From contig JAAYCY010000078.1 in the NCBI GenBank assembly GCA_012729535.1, positions 1 to 61,435 on the forward strand: 61,435 bases of DNA. The letters are read 5' to 3'. The first letter of the stretch is position 1. Every line of letters starts with the position of its first letter. Shown piece by piece: positions 42,759 to 53,687 of the stretch. The notes below the pieces were generated by a model, which was given only the letters and a program-made list of their open reading frames with translations, had not been told where the DNA came from and made no database searches. This DNA is from Methanomicrobiales archaeon. GTDB lineage: Archaea > Halobacteriota > Methanomicrobia > Methanomicrobiales > Methanospirillaceae. Both the position numbers and the translations under genes were made by a program.

Positions 42759-45725
42759 ATGATCTCGGTTCTTTATGTTGATGATGATGAATCTTTCTGT
42801 GGATATTTCAAGATATATCTTGAGAGAACAGGGGAATTCGGCGTCACTACTGTACGTTCCGGGAAAAGTGCCATAGACATGATCCTCTCCGGTTCTTATG
42901 ATATTGTTGTATCTGATTATCAAATGCCGGGAATGAATGGGATTGACCTGCTTAGGGCATACCGGGAAAAAGGATCACAGGTGCCGTTCATTCTTTTTAC
43001 TGGTAAAGGTCGTGAAGAGGTAATTATAGAGGCGATTAATAACGGGGTGGCATTTTATCTCCAAAAGAGTGGTGACCCGGTCACCTTGTATGCTGAACTA
43101 GCCCATAAAATTCGTCAGGCGGTCCGTGCAGAAGAAGCTCTCCGGTTGCTCCGTGAAAGTGAAGAACAGTTTCGTCTTCTCTTTGAGACTGCCAGTGATG
43201 GGATTCTTCTCCTTTCAGACGGGATAATACAGGACTGCAATACCCGGGCAACAATGATGTTCCAGATAGAGAGGAATACTCTGATCGGATATGATTTTTC
43301 TCTCCTGGCGCCGGAGATACAGCCTGATAAACAGCCAACCCGGAATAAGCTTGAGAGTATTGTCCACAAAACAGCCCGGGAAGGAGGGGCATTTGTAAGA
43401 TGGAAATGTCGCAGGCTTGACAATTCACTATTTGACGCAGAAATCAGTATTAACTGGCTTGAAATCCGTGGAAAAGTCCTTCACCAGGCAATTATTCGTG
43501 ATATCACTGAGCGTCTGAAGGCTGAGATTGAACTGGAACAGAGCAATATCGATCTTTCCGCAGCCTACCAGGAGCTCATGGCTTCAGAGGAAGAGATAAA
43601 ATGTCAGCTTAATGAACTCCGCAAGTCGCAGGAGCAGTTACAGGAGAGCGAGAAAAGGTATCGCGACCTTGCCGACCTGCTTCCTGAAGGAGTTTTTGAG
43701 TGTACCCTTGATGGAAAAATCACGTATGTCAATCGGGAGGCCCTTACCATGTTCGGTTATGATACCCCTCCCGGCCCTGAAATAAATGTCATCGATTTTT
43801 TATCTCCACAGGATCGGGTAAGGGCTATGGAAATCCTGAAGGAGGCTATCGTCGAAGGAACTTCAAGACCTCATGAGTATTCTGCAATGAGGCCTGATGG
43901 ATCGGAATTTGCCGTGATAATCCATTCTTCACAAGCGGTCCGGCATGGGGTTGTTGTGGGACTTCGGGGAGTTGTTGTTGATATCTCTGAAAGAAAGCGT
44001 GCAGAGGATGAAATTAGGGAGTCAAAACAACAACTTGCTGATGTAATAGAATTTTTCCCTGATGCAACATTGGTCATTAACACCAGGGGCGAAGTTTTGT
44101 TCTGGAACCGGGCTATGGAAAAGATGACTCATGTAAATGCTGAAAAAATTCTTGGAAAGGGAAATTATGAGTATTCTATTCCTTTTTACGGTTACAAAAG
44201 ACCAATCCTGGTAGACCTTGCCCTCCTGCCAGATACTATTGTGGAAGAAGAATATTCTTCAATATCACGTGATGGTGATCTCTTAATTGGCGAGGCCTTT
44301 ATGCCAGGACTTGGATTGGGTACCAAATGGATATGGGGAGTTGCTGCACCACTTCGCAATCCTGAAGGTTCTATCGTTGGTGCAATTGAATGTATCAGGG
44401 ATATCACCAGGCGAAAGGAAGATGAAGAGGCCCTCAAAAGAGCACGGGAAGATCTTGAGTCACAGGTTGAAGAACGGACCCGTGAACTTGTTTTGGTAAA
44501 CCAGGCACTCCGGGAGAGTGAAGAGCGTTACAGGACACTCGTGGAATTGTCTCCGGATGCAATTTTTGTCCATGATGGGGAAAGGATACTTTTTTCCAAT
44601 CCGGCAGGATTAAAACTCCTGGGGGCTGAACGGATGGAAGAAATTCTTCATCACAGCCCTCTTGAATTTGTCCATCCGGATTTTATCTCAAAGGCAAAAT
44701 TGAGACTTGAACGTTCACTGGTTGATATGGTTCCTTCAACATCAGAAGAAGAAGCATTCTTAAATGTGCATGGTGAAACCGTCCCGGTTGAAATATCCTG
44801 GATGCCGATAACTTTCCAGGGAAGGAAAGGAATCCTGATTGTTGCCTGGGATATTGGAGTGAGAAAAAAAACCGAGGCCCAGCTCAGGGAAAATGCATCT
44901 GCACTTGAAGATAAAAACCGGGAACTCGACTTCCTGACAAACCGGCTCATGACCATGAACCGTGAACTTGATGAACGGGTAAAAGAAAGAACCATTGAGG
45001 TAAATCGGCTTCTTAAACAGAAAGATGATTTTATCTATCAGCTTGGTCATGATCTGAAAACTCCCCTCACCCCCCTGATAGCTCTTCTCCCTCAATTGGT
45101 TAAAGACGAGACAGATTTAGAAATGCGTCACTTATATAGTGTTTTTCTTCGCTCCGTTTACTCTATCAGGGAACAAACAGAAAAAATTCTGACAATTGCA
45201 CGACTTAGCAGGCAGGAGGAACTGCAGGATTTTGATATGATTTCTCCTACTAGTCTTATCAGACAATCGTTGGAAAAAAACTGGCTCTATATCGAGAAAA
45301 AAAATCTTCATGTATCTGTTACTGTTCCAGATAACCTGGTAATCTGGTTTTCTTCCCGAGATTTGTCATCTATTTTTGACAACCTTATAAACAATGCAGT
45401 CAAGTATTCCAAAGAAGGTGGGATAATACGTATTTCGTCAGAAACTGGAGCAGGATTAGTTAAATTCATCTTTGAAGATGATGGGATTGGTCTTACCGGG
45501 GAGGAGGCAGGCCATGTATTTGATGAATTTTACATGGCTGATAAATCCCGTCATGATCGCCAGTCTTCCGGTCTTGGTCTGGCTATTGTAAAACGAATCC
45601 TGGAGTTACATGGCGGGAAAGTCTGGGTGGAAAGTGAGGGAAAAAATATGGGAGCGAGGTTTACCATTTGCATTCCTCTTATTGAGGGTGGTTGCTCTGT
45701 AGCAAAAGCCTGCAGAGATGATTAA
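42759..45725 (+). CDS. Hybrid PAS-sensor histidine kinase with N-terminal receiver
   Basis: A 988-residue soluble signalling protein. Order: receiver domain (residues 1-120, phospho-acceptor D53 in IVVSDYQMPGMNG), about four PAS domains (roughly 140-260, 300-420, 425-550, 585-710), a coiled coil, and a kinase core. The kinase shows QLGHDLKTPLTPL (phospho-histidine), DNLINNAVKYS (N box), EDDGIGL (G1) and SSGLGLAIV (G2). No membrane helix is present, so it senses internal signals. This architecture is frequent in Methanomicrobiales. The target regulator is not encoded nearby. The 3' end overlaps trpA by four bases. Confidence 0.93.
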   Translation: MISVLYVDDDESFCGYFKIYLERTGEFGVTTVRSGKSAIDMILSGSYDIVVSDYQMPGMNGIDLLRAYREKGSQVPFILFTGKGREEVIIEAINNGVAFYLQKSGDPVTLYAELAHKIRQAVRAEEALRLLRESEEQFRLLFETASDGILLLSDGIIQDCNTRATMMFQIERNTLIGYDFSLLAPEIQPDKQPTRNKLESIVHKTAREGGAFVRWKCRRLDNSLFDAEISINWLEIRGKVLHQAIIRDITERLKAEIELEQSNIDLSAAYQELMASEEEIKCQLNELRKSQEQLQESEKRYRDLADLLPEGVFECTLDGKITYVNREALTMFGYDTPPGPEINVIDFLSPQDRVRAMEILKEAIVEGTSRPHEYSAMRPDGSEFAVIIHSSQAVRHGVVVGLRGVVVDISERKRAEDEIRESKQQLADVIEFFPDATLVINTRGEVLFWNRAMEKMTHVNAEKILGKGNYEYSIPFYGYKRPILVDLALLPDTIVEEEYSSISRDGDLLIGEAFMPGLGLGTKWIWGVAAPLRNPEGSIVGAIECIRDITRRKEDEEALKRAREDLESQVEERTRELVLVNQALRESEERYRTLVELSPDAIFVHDGERILFSNPAGLKLLGAERMEEILHHSPLEFVHPDFISKAKLRLERSLVDMVPSTSEEEAFLNVHGETVPVEISWMPITFQGRKGILIVAWDIGVRKKTEAQLRENASALEDKNRELDFLTNRLMTMNRELDERVKERTIEVNRLLKQKDDFIYQLGHDLKTPLTPLIALLPQLVKDETDLEMRHLYSVFLRSVYSIREQTEKILTIARLSRQEELQDFDMISPTSLIRQSLEKNWLYIEKKNLHVSVTVPDNLVIWFSSRDLSSIFDNLINNAVKYSKEGGIIRISSETGAGLVKFIFEDDGIGLTGEEAGHVFDEFYMADKSRHDRQSSGLGLAIVKRILELHGGKVWVESEGKNMGARFTICIPLIEGGCSVAKACRDD

Positions 45726-46510
45726 GTCTGATTTTTTAAATTTTCTACAAACACAGTTATTTCTTTGATTAGCAGATCCTGCCGGGTATAATATTCTCCT
45801 ATCTTTTTTACCAGTGCTGAACCCACTATGACTGCATCAGCACCGGCATCTCCCCATTCCTGTACCTGGGTATGGTCTGATATTCCAAAACCTGGTGCAA
45901 TGGGTATTTTTGTCAAGGATTTTAATTCGGCAAGGAGTTTTCTTGCATTCTGATCGGTTGTCTGCCTGACACCCGTAACTCCAAGTGCTGCGACAAGATA
46001 AATGAATCCGCTATTAACTTTAAGAATGCCTGAAAGCCGCTCTTTGGATGTGGTTGTGCTAACCATCATTACCGGTGAAATCCCTGCTGTTTCTGCAGCA
46101 GCAATATACGGGCCTGCTTCCTCAAAGGGAAGGTCTGCTATCACAACGGCATCAATGCCGGCATCTGCAGCATCCTGGTAAAAATTATCTATATTTCTCT
46201 GTAACACCAGGTTCGTATATGTCAGAACTACAAGTGGAATATCTGAACTCTTCCGAAAATCCCTGACCAAAGAGAAGAACCGGTCGGTATTCATCCCGGC
46301 AGAGAGAGCACGATGGTCTGCCTGCTGGATAACCGGCCCGTCAGCAACTGGATCAGAAAAAGGAAGTCCCAGTTCAATGATGTCTGCTCCCCCCTCTTCA
46401 AGGGTCCTCATTATATCAAGGCTTGTTGCATAATCCGGGTCTCCTGCCACAATAAAAGTCATGAGGAGTTCCCGTTTTCGGTTATCAAAAGCATTTTGCA
46501 GCCGGTTCAT
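45722..46510 (-). CDS. trpA: Tryptophan synthase alpha chain
   Basis: Splits indole-3-glycerol phosphate to indole; 262 residues. [15 protein letters not shown] and [19 protein letters not shown] include the catalytic glutamate and aspartate. It is the last gene of the trp operon, overlapping trpB by four bases. Confidence 0.96.
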   Translation of the reverse strand: MNRLQNAFDNRKRELLMTFIVAGDPDYATSLDIMRTLEEGGADIIELGLPFSDPVADGPVIQQADHRALSAGMNTDRFFSLVRDFRKSSDIPLVVLTYTNLVLQRNIDNFYQDAADAGIDAVVIADLPFEEAGPYIAAAETAGISPVMMVSTTTSKERLSGILKVNSGFIYLVAALGVTGVRQTTDQNARKLLAELKSLTKIPIAPGFGISDHTQVQEWGDAGADAVIVGSALVKKIGEYYTRQDLLIKEITVFVENLKNQT

Positions 46511-47682
46511 GCTTTTTCCTCCATGTACCTGATAACAGTCTCAACATCCTTGTCACCCCGTCCTGACAGGTTGATTATCATAACAGAGTCCTTTGATAAT
46601 TCTGGCGCTATTTTCCTAGCAAGTGCCACTGCATGAGATGATTCAAGGGCAGGAACAATTCCCTCTGTTCGTGAAAGGTACAGGAATGCTTCGAGTGCTT
46701 CTGTATCGGTGACAGCATGGTAAGTAACTCTTCCTGAATCTTTATGCATGGCATGTTCCGGTCCTACACCCGGGTAATCAAGACCGGCAGATACCGAGTG
46801 TGATTCGATAATCTGGCCAAAGGAATCCTGCATGAGGTAAGAATAATTACCATGAAGGACTCCGGGCCTTCCCCCGCAAAGCGACGCTCCATGTCTCTTA
46901 TCCAGTCCTTCTCCTCCTGCTTCGGCTCCGTAAAGCCGTACGTTTTTATCGTCAATGAAGGCATGGAATATACCTATTGCATTTGAACCGCCACCAATGC
47001 AGGCAACAATTACATCTGGGAGTTTTCCTTCTGCTACCATAATCTGACGGCGTGTCTCGTCTCCAATTATCCGTTGCAGGTCACGGACCAGGGTTGGATA
47101 CGGATGGGGTCCGGCGACAGTCCCGATTAGGTAATGGGTATCACCCACCCGGGCAACCCAGTCTCTTAGTGCTTCATTCATGGCGTCCTTGAGAGTTTTT
47201 GTGCCTGAGGTCACGGGGATTACCCGTGCACCCATCATATTCATCCTGGCGACATTGAGTGCCTGGCGTGCAATGTCTACCTCTCCCATGAAAACCTCAA
47301 CTTCAAGTCCGAGAACAGCCCCGGCAATGGCGGTTGCAACCCCGTGCTGACCTGCACCGGTCTCTGCGATGAGCCTTTTCTTTCCCATATGTTTTGCAAG
47401 GAGAGCCTGGCCGAGAGCGTTGTTTAGTTTATGTGCCCCGGAATGCAGGAGGTCTTCACGCTTGAGGTAGACTTTGCATCCAAGGTCTCTTGACATATTT
47501 TTGCACAGGGTAAGTGGTGTTTCCCTTCCTGCATATGAAGTCAGGTATTCTGATAGTTCTTCCTGGAATTTTGGATCTGGGAGGATATTTAGGTATGCCA
47601 ATTCCAGTTCCTCGAGGGCACCCATGAGAGTCTCGGGGACAAAACATCCTCCATACTTTCCAAGTCGGGTATTAAGTTGCAT
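46507..47682 (-). CDS. trpB: Tryptophan synthase beta chain
   Basis: PLP enzyme, 391 residues, joining indole to serine. It has [10 protein letters not shown] at the N-terminus, the PLP lysine in [23 protein letters not shown] and the phosphate-binding GGGSNAIG. It overlaps trpF by 11 bases. It is the common TrpB1 form that pairs with TrpA. Confidence 0.97.
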   Translation of the reverse strand: MQLNTRLGKYGGCFVPETLMGALEELELAYLNILPDPKFQEELSEYLTSYAGRETPLTLCKNMSRDLGCKVYLKREDLLHSGAHKLNNALGQALLAKHMGKKRLIAETGAGQHGVATAIAGAVLGLEVEVFMGEVDIARQALNVARMNMMGARVIPVTSGTKTLKDAMNEALRDWVARVGDTHYLIGTVAGPHPYPTLVRDLQRIIGDETRRQIMVAEGKLPDVIVACIGGGSNAIGIFHAFIDDKNVRLYGAEAGGEGLDKRHGASLCGGRPGVLHGNYSYLMQDSFGQIIESHSVSAGLDYPGVGPEHAMHKDSGRVTYHAVTDTEALEAFLYLSRTEGIVPALESSHAVALARKIAPELSKDSVMIINLSGRGDKDVETVIRYMEEKA

Positions 47683-48256
47683 GTGATGCCTCCCTGGCTC
47701 TTCTTACAAATTCAAGTACTTTTTGTTCATCTTTTATACCTGGTGCCATTTCTACACCTGAAGCAACATCCACTGCATATGGCCTGAGTGATCTGACTGC
47801 TGCTTCAACATTTTTCGGGTTTAATCCTCCGGCGAGAATAACTGGTATTTGTGACATGGAAATTACTTTTTGTGCGTATGTATGGTCATAGAGCGTCCCT
47901 TTTCCCATACTTGCATCGACAATTATGGCATCTGCCGATTCCGGGATAATATCGCCTGGTTTTATAACCCTGATAACCTGGTATGTCCGGTTTTCAGGGA
48001 ACGAATGAGGATGGGATATTTGAATTGCTGTCGGATGTAGGGCAAGAATCCTGTTGATATTATCAGGCGAATCAGTATGGGTAACACAGACTCTCCCCAT
48101 GTAGGGGCCGGCAGCCTTGAAAATTTCCCCTGCTTTTTCTGGAGAAACCTGCCGGGGTGATGCTGAGAACATGACGACTCCGATGGCATCAGCTCCAGCC
48201 TTGTCAGCAAGGCGTGCATCTTCTATCCTTGTTATCCCACATATTTTTATGCGTAT
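47672..48256 (-). CDS. trpF: Phosphoribosylanthranilate isomerase, probable ATA start
   Basis: Third step of tryptophan synthesis; 194 residues if translation begins at 48256. From there the frame reads [20 protein letters not shown] after the first residue, the expected TrpF N-terminus with its active-site cysteine. No ATG, GTG or TTG is in frame upstream; the codon at the right place is ATA, with GGAGGG six bases before it. The first in-frame ATG (48172) would remove the catalytic strand. An ATT at 48262 is the only other near-cognate choice. Sequence error is possible. The gene overlaps trpC by ten bases. Confidence 0.85.
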   Translation of the reverse strand: MRIKICGITRIEDARLADKAGADAIGVVMFSASPRQVSPEKAGEIFKAAGPYMGRVCVTHTDSPDNINRILALHPTAIQISHPHSFPENRTYQVIRVIKPGDIIPESADAIIVDASMGKGTLYDHTYAQKVISMSQIPVILAGGLNPKNVEAAVRSLRPYAVDVASGVEMAPGIKDEQKVLEFVRRAREASHAT

Positions 48257-48996
48257 ACAAATCCCTCCACTCGTTTTCTTGGATTTTCTGATGACATAAT
48301 GCTTGATCCAATGAGAAATGCGTCTGCATAATTATGGAGTGAACGGATGTCGCATGGCCAGATCATGCCACTTGCTGATACTACAGTAATGTCTGCATTC
48401 TTCAGTACCGGCGCCACACATTTCGTCGTTGAGAGATCGGTCCGGAATGTCCGAAGGTCGCGGTTATTAATTCCGACCAGATCTGCACCACTATCTATTG
48501 CAAGTCTTGCCTCCTTTCTTGTGTGTACTTCGACAAGAGGTTCAAGTTCTCTTCGTTTAGCCTCTTTGACGAAATGTTCAAGAGAATCACCAAGGATTGA
48601 TGAGATGAGGAGAACAGCATCTGCCCCCAGTGCACGGGTCTCGGAGAGCTGATGTTCATCAACAATGAAATCTTTTCTTAGTATGGGCACCGATACAGAA
48701 TCTCTGATGGATGTGATGATGTCTGTGCTTCCATGAAAGAAATCAGGTTCCGTGAGAATAGAAAGTGCACAGCACCCTCCCCTGATCATCTCTCCGGATA
48801 CATATGATGCTTTTTGATCATCCCTGATTACTCCCCGGGATGGTGAGGCAAACTTCAACTCAGCAATAACTGCATTATTCCTGGATTCTGTGATTGCATT
48901 TTTCAGACTTACGGGGACGTGATGCGGTGACCTGAATGACTCAGGGAGACCTTCAGCCCGCCGGTGAGCACATGAAACGATATCATCAAGGATCAT
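48247..48996 (-). CDS. trpC: Indole-3-glycerol phosphate synthase
   Basis: Fourth enzyme of the pathway, 249 residues. [16 protein letters not shown] has the catalytic lysine region; [14 protein letters not shown] and [12 protein letters not shown] are family blocks. Shorter than some bacterial TrpC but normal for archaea. It overlaps trpD by four bases upstream and trpF downstream. Confidence 0.96.
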   Translation of the reverse strand: MILDDIVSCAHRRAEGLPESFRSPHHVPVSLKNAITESRNNAVIAELKFASPSRGVIRDDQKASYVSGEMIRGGCCALSILTEPDFFHGSTDIITSIRDSVSVPILRKDFIVDEHQLSETRALGADAVLLISSILGDSLEHFVKEAKRRELEPLVEVHTRKEARLAIDSGADLVGINNRDLRTFRTDLSTTKCVAPVLKNADITVVSASGMIWPCDIRSLHNYADAFLIGSSIMSSENPRKRVEGFVYA

Positions 48997-50003
48997 GTTC
49001 TGGTTCCTATGCAGAGTGAATCGAGGAGATTTTTGGCTTTTCCAGATTCAATGACATCGCAGGCAACCTTGTATCCCTGACGTATACAGGAAGTTTGTCC
49101 CCCGAGATAAATGGCAGCAGCAGCGTTGAGGAGGACAATATCGCGGCAAGGACCCGTCTTTCCTGAGAAAATGTCCCTGATGATCTTTGCATTATCCTGG
49201 GGAGTTCCTCCCTGAATCATCTCCTTTTGAATACGGTGGATACCAAATTCTTCTGGAATCAGGGTGTATCTACAGATAATTCCCTGGTTTAGTTCATGAA
49301 CAAGAGTTTCTCCGGTTGTCGTAATCTCATCAGTTCCGTTGCCGTGTACAACCATTGCATGTGATACTTCCAGGTTTGCAAGGGCTTTCGTGATAGAATC
49401 TAGATGTCTGATATCCCCGACCCCGATGAGTCGTGCTGATGCTCCTGCAGGGTTTAATAGTGGACCCAGGATATTAAAGACTGAAAAGAAGCCTATTTCT
49501 CTTCGTGCTGATGCTACTCTTCCAATGGCCGGGTGATAACCGGGGGCAAAAAGGAATGCAATGTTATTCCTGGTAACTGATGCAGCTGCTTCATCTGGGG
49601 TGAGGGTTATGGGAATACCAAGAGCTTCAAGTACATCTGCTGATCCTGACCTGCTTGATACTCCACGATTTCCATGTTTTACAACCCTGACTCCTGCTGC
49701 TGCTGCGAGAAGAGCCGCTGCAGTGCTGATATTAAATGTCTGTGCTCCATCTCCTCCGGTTCCGCATGTATCAACATATGTGCTGGTTTTTTCAGTTTCA
49801 ACCTGAATCCCACGTTCTTTCAGAACCCGGGCAAAGGCAGTAATCTCTCCTGCGGTTACCCCTTTCATGGCAAGTGCAGTGAGGATGGAACCAATCTGTG
49901 CATCTGTGAGTTTTCCATCAGCAATAGATATCATCAGGTTTTTTGCTTCTTCATCGGCAAGATCCTGCATGCCGATGACCTTTTTTATTGAACTCTGTAT
50001 CAT
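48993..50003 (-). CDS. trpD: Anthranilate phosphoribosyltransferase
   Basis: Adds phosphoribosyl to anthranilate; 336 residues from the ATG at 50003. [14 protein letters not shown] (PRPP-binding glycine-rich loop), [20 protein letters not shown] and [10 protein letters not shown] are diagnostic. The start overlaps the trpG stop (TGATG) with GGAGG nine bases upstream; an ATG two codons earlier is possible. Confidence 0.96.
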   Translation of the reverse strand: MIQSSIKKVIGMQDLADEEAKNLMISIADGKLTDAQIGSILTALAMKGVTAGEITAFARVLKERGIQVETEKTSTYVDTCGTGGDGAQTFNISTAAALLAAAAGVRVVKHGNRGVSSRSGSADVLEALGIPITLTPDEAAASVTRNNIAFLFAPGYHPAIGRVASARREIGFFSVFNILGPLLNPAGASARLIGVGDIRHLDSITKALANLEVSHAMVVHGNGTDEITTTGETLVHELNQGIICRYTLIPEEFGIHRIQKEMIQGGTPQDNAKIIRDIFSGKTGPCRDIVLLNAAAAIYLGGQTSCIRQGYKVACDVIESGKAKNLLDSLCIGTRT

Positions 50004-50581
50004 CAGCATTCGCCTCCACGCTGGAGGAAATTTTTCATGATAGTCCGTCCTTCAGGAGTCATGATACTTTCCGGATGGAACTGGAGCCCGTAAAGGGGAT
50101 ATTTTGTGTGCGAGACTGCCATAATGGCCCCGTCATCAACTGCTGTTGCGGTGATGGTAAAGTCTGCTGGAAGACTTTGGGCCTTGGCAGCCAGGGAATG
50201 ATACCTCGCTGCCATGAACTGAGGAGGGGTGCCGGAAAATATGCCCTGGCCGGAGTTTTGTATCCGGCTGGTCATTCCGTGGATGGGGCGATCCATTCGG
50301 GCGATAGTGCCGCCAAAGGTATCAATTATGGTCTGATGACCAAGGCAGACACCAAGGATTGGTACTTTTCCGGCAAACATCCTGATTACATCTGCAGATA
50401 TTCCGGCATCTTTGGGTGTTCCCGGACCTGGTGATAGGATGATCCGGTCTGGTTCTTCATTTATTACATCCTGCAGTGATTTATTACAGGTTAACGGGAT
50501 GGGATTACCACCAAGAGATCCGACTAACTGGTAAAGATTATATGTAAAACTGTCAAAACAGTCGATGATTACAACATTCAT
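50003..50581 (-). CDS. trpG: Anthranilate synthase glutaminase subunit
   Basis: Class I glutamine amidotransferase, 192 residues, that feeds ammonia to TrpE. The nucleophile cysteine is in GVCLGHQTI, and the histidine-glutamate pair in [13 protein letters not shown]. It overlaps trpE by four bases. Confidence 0.96.
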   Translation of the reverse strand: MNVVIIDCFDSFTYNLYQLVGSLGGNPIPLTCNKSLQDVINEEPDRIILSPGPGTPKDAGISADVIRMFAGKVPILGVCLGHQTIIDTFGGTIARMDRPIHGMTSRIQNSGQGIFSGTPPQFMAARYHSLAAKAQSLPADFTITATAVDDGAIMAVSHTKYPLYGLQFHPESIMTPEGRTIMKNFLQRGGEC

Positions 50582-52098
50582 GCCTGACCTCCTGCACAGA
50601 ATACTGCCTGTGCCATGGCTGATACTTTTGCCTGTGTTTCGTCAAACTCCCGGGATGGAACAGAATCAGCAACAATTCCGGCTCCTGCCTGGCAGGTTGC
50701 TACTCCGTCTTTTACGATGATGGTCCGGATGGCTATCGCAAATTCCATCCGGTTATCAAAGCTGAGATATCCAACAGCCCCGGAATAAAGCCCCCGGGAT
50801 ACTGGTTCTAACTCTTCGATGATCTGCATGGCCCTGATTTTCGGAGCACCACTTACAGTGCCTGCCGGGAAACAGGCTTTCAGAGCATCAACCGGATGTA
50901 ATCCTTTTTGCATGTCTCCGTTAACAACCGATGTGATATGCTGGACATGCGAAAATTTTTCAACGGTCATGAATTCTGAAACCCTGACAGTTCCAAATTC
51001 TGATACTCTTCCAATATCATTTCTGGCCAGGTCTACGAGCATCAGGTGTTCTGCACATTCCTTAGGATCATCAAGAAGTTCCTGTGCTAGTTCTTCATCT
51101 TCCTTTATGGTCTTCCCCCGTGGTCTGGTACCTGCGATGGGGACAGTAGTAATATCTGATCCTTCGGTTTTTACCAGCATTTCAGGGCTTGATCCGATGA
51201 TTGCTTCATCGCCGAAATTGATGTAATAAAGGTACGGTGACGGATTTATTGATCTGAGCACCTGATAAATTCTGAAGGGATCGCCTGGATAATCTAAAGT
51301 AAAGCGTCTGGAAAGGACTACCTGGAAAATATCTCCCGCTCTTATGTATTCAAGAGCCTGGCATACAGAACCTTCATACTCATCCCTATCAAAACCCGGA
51401 AGTAGGGTAATGTTTTCTGGCATCTTCGGGTATTCAAATCGAACAGGTTCAATCCCAGTAATGGCTTTTAGTTTTTTCAGCCTCAAAACTGCATTTTCAT
51501 AGAAATTTTGGAAATTATCTTTAGGATTTACAAAGGTTCCGGCAACCAGGGTACATGAATTTCTGATATGATCAAAGATGATAAGGTCCCCTGGCACAAT
51601 AAACCTGAATACCGGTCCCCCTTCAATTCCTGCCTGTACCATTCCCTGTGTAATCTCATTTACCAGGTCATACTTACAGTATCCGGCCATTCCTCCTGAA
51701 AATGAAAAATTATCCGGGATATGTCCAGTAATGGAGTTACATACCTGCTTTAGAATCTCAAGTGCAGATTTGTTTTTTATCAACTTTTTTTCGATGGTTT
51801 GAAAAAAATCAGATAAATCTCCGGTAATTTTCAGGGCATCTGAAAATGCCAGGACCGCAACGGGATTGATACCGATAATGGATCGTACCGCTCTTTTTGG
51901 TATACCTTCAATCGATTCAAGGAGAAATCCCTGGCTTTCTGCCATTGTTGCATATATTGTTGCCGGATCTGCCAGTGGCATGGGTATTTCCATAGTTATG
52001 GGAATGTAAGCAGGGCCTTGAATTGTGTCTGCAATTTTCTTATACTGTTCAAATGAGGTGATTTCTGTGTCATTACACGCCTTCATGGCATTATCCAT
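50578..52098 (-). CDS. trpE: Anthranilate synthase component I
   Basis: Converts chorismate and ammonia to anthranilate, about 506 residues. Blocks: GAPKIRAMQIIEELEPVSRG, FPAGTVSGAPK and GTRPRGKTI in the C-terminal chorismate-binding domain, and LLES near the N-terminus, which in this family belongs to the tryptophan feedback site. I place the start at the ATG at 52098. ATGs at 52146 and 52086 are also in frame; 52146 probably lies before the transcription start set by the TATA box at 52162-52169. It is the first gene of trpEGDCFBA. Confidence 0.93.
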   Translation of the reverse strand: MDNAMKACNDTEITSFEQYKKIADTIQGPAYIPITMEIPMPLADPATIYATMAESQGFLLESIEGIPKRAVRSIIGINPVAVLAFSDALKITGDLSDFFQTIEKKLIKNKSALEILKQVCNSITGHIPDNFSFSGGMAGYCKYDLVNEITQGMVQAGIEGGPVFRFIVPGDLIIFDHIRNSCTLVAGTFVNPKDNFQNFYENAVLRLKKLKAITGIEPVRFEYPKMPENITLLPGFDRDEYEGSVCQALEYIRAGDIFQVVLSRRFTLDYPGDPFRIYQVLRSINPSPYLYYINFGDEAIIGSSPEMLVKTEGSDITTVPIAGTRPRGKTIKEDEELAQELLDDPKECAEHLMLVDLARNDIGRVSEFGTVRVSEFMTVEKFSHVQHITSVVNGDMQKGLHPVDALKACFPAGTVSGAPKIRAMQIIEELEPVSRGLYSGAVGYLSFDNRMEFAIAIRTIIVKDGVATCQAGAGIVADSVPSREFDETQAKVSAMAQAVFCAGGQA

Positions 52099-52145
52099 TC
52101 CACCGGCATCACCCTCTGAAATAGTTGGCCTAACATGGTAATACA

Positions 52146-52181
52146 TGTATATTATTGTATATATTTATACATTGTTGTATT
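52146..52181 (-). promoter_or_regulatory. trp promoter with phased TGTAT half-sites
   Basis: On the plus strand, TGTATA occurs at 52146 and 52156, its inverse TATACA at 52166 and TGTATT at 52176, that is, every ten bases, one DNA turn. The minus-strand TATA box TATAAATA (52169-52162) lies inside the array, and ATACATGTAT (52141-52150) is a perfect palindrome at its edge. This looks like an operator array for a tryptophan-responsive repressor covering the promoter. Confidence 0.6.
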
Positions 52182-52480
52182 TATGAAATCATTAATATTT
52201 TTTTACAAAAGAAAAATAACTTAAATAAACTGAAAATAATTCTCTGCGTCTCTTGTAATTAGATGTGGTAAATAAATTAATTTTATTTTTTTATTTATTA
52301 AAACTGGGGTAAATATATATATTACTTTATTCAATTGGAATATGTTCTGCCCTAAAGTGGGGCAGCAGACATGTGAAGACCAATCCTGGCAACCATGAGA
52401 ATGAATAACAATAATAGTAAGTAAACATCCTGAAATCCCGGCGGGTTTGTCTGCCGGTTGATATCTCAAGAGGAACACCC
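52182..52480 (+). other. AT-rich spacer, promoter and structured leader of glycosyltransferase gene
   Basis: Non-coding spacer between the divergent trp operon and the glycosyltransferase gene. A TATA-rich stretch TAAATATATATATTA begins at 52310 and could start a leader of about 140 bases. The leader has two small hairpins: CTGCCC/GGGCAG at 52347-52365 and CCGGC/GCCGG at 52438-52457. No gene is seen. Confidence 0.5.
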
Positions 52481-53620
52481 GTGGAAAGTAAAAAAATTGC
52501 ATTCTTCTGTTGGGAGTCGATGTACTCCGAACGGGTTGGCGGACTGGCAAACGCCGCTACCTATCTGGCCCAGGAACTTGCACGTTATAATGAAGTTCAT
52601 TTCTTTACCCGTGGTGATGGTGATTTTTCCTTTAACGGCGTCCAGTATCATGGTGTCCGCCCGGAAGGGGGAAATATCATTGAATATTGTAAAAATATGT
52701 GCCATGGGATGGTAAGCAGGTTCAAAGAGTTTGATCAGGAGCCATTTGATATTCTTCACTTCCATGACTGGCACGTAACCGAAGCTTTACACCTTCTACA
52801 GGACAGAAATACCGTATTTACATATCATTCAACAGAATATGGAAGAAATGGAAATCAACATGGATCCTGGTGGGAATACCATGAAATTTGTGGTAAGGAA
52901 TGGTATGCCGGCCTAATCGCACGCCAGGTTACAACTGTCAGCAATGTTCTGAGGAATGAAGTTATGGATCTGTACAAGGTTCCTGACTGGAAAATCCGTG
53001 TTTTTCCTAATGGTGTTATCCCTGAACAGTTTGATGTTGATCTCGACCAGGGAGCGATTAAATCCGACCTTGGAATCCACCCGTATGCACCAACTATCCT
53101 GTATATCGGAAGAATGGCAGTTCAAAAAGGTCCTGACCTGTTAATTGATGCTTTACCTCGTGTAAAGGATGAGTTCTGGGGAATGCAGGTAATTATGGCC
53201 GGTGACGGGGGCATGCGACACTGGCTCGAGGAACAGGCGAACAGTCGTGGGCTTCCGGTTCGCTTCCCTGGATACATAAGTGATTCAGAATATGTGCGGT
53301 TTTTAAAAGCAGCAGATCTGGTCGTCATTCCCAGTCGAAATGAACCATTTGGGATAGTACTTCCGGAAGCCTGGAGTGCAGGAAAACCCGTTGTTGCATG
53401 TGACGTTGGGGGTCTTCATGAAAACATTGACTCATATCATGACGGGATAAAAGTTCCAGTTAATTCAGACCAGATCGCTGAAGGCATCTGCCAGGTTCTC
53501 AGTGATACAGACAGATCATTGAAATTTGGAAGAGCGGGAAGGTCTAAAGTATACCGGAAGTTTAAATGGGAAGGTATTGCACACAAGCTGAACGATATGT
53601 ACAACTCTGCCTGTTGTTGA
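52481..53620 (+). CDS. Glycosyltransferase family 4/5-like protein
   Basis: A 379-residue GT-B enzyme. The N-terminal domain has SERVGGLANAATYLAQELAR, like the sugar-nucleotide loop of glycogen/starch synthases. The C-terminal Rossmann domain has ILYIGRMAVQKGPDLLIDAL and PSRNEPFGIVLPEAWSAGKP with the E-x7-E motif. The start is GTG at 52481, supported by AGAGGAA six bases upstream. It may add sugars to a glycan or make glycogen; the acceptor is unknown. Followed by T7 at 53642-53648. Confidence 0.88.
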   Translation: MESKKIAFFCWESMYSERVGGLANAATYLAQELARYNEVHFFTRGDGDFSFNGVQYHGVRPEGGNIIEYCKNMCHGMVSRFKEFDQEPFDILHFHDWHVTEALHLLQDRNTVFTYHSTEYGRNGNQHGSWWEYHEICGKEWYAGLIARQVTTVSNVLRNEVMDLYKVPDWKIRVFPNGVIPEQFDVDLDQGAIKSDLGIHPYAPTILYIGRMAVQKGPDLLIDALPRVKDEFWGMQVIMAGDGGMRHWLEEQANSRGLPVRFPGYISDSEYVRFLKAADLVVIPSRNEPFGIVLPEAWSAGKPVVACDVGGLHENIDSYHDGIKVPVNSDQIAEGICQVLSDTDRSLKFGRAGRSKVYRKFKWEGIAHKLNDMYNSACC

Positions 53621-53687
53621 TCTCATTCTCTGGAATTATTCTTTTTTTATAGTTGATATTTTTCCCTGGCAGGGCATATCTGTTTAC

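Noticed and set aside
47672..48172. TrpF starting at the internal ATG at 48172
   Set aside because: This form would lack the first strand and active-site cysteine (KICGIT), which are encoded in the same frame just upstream.
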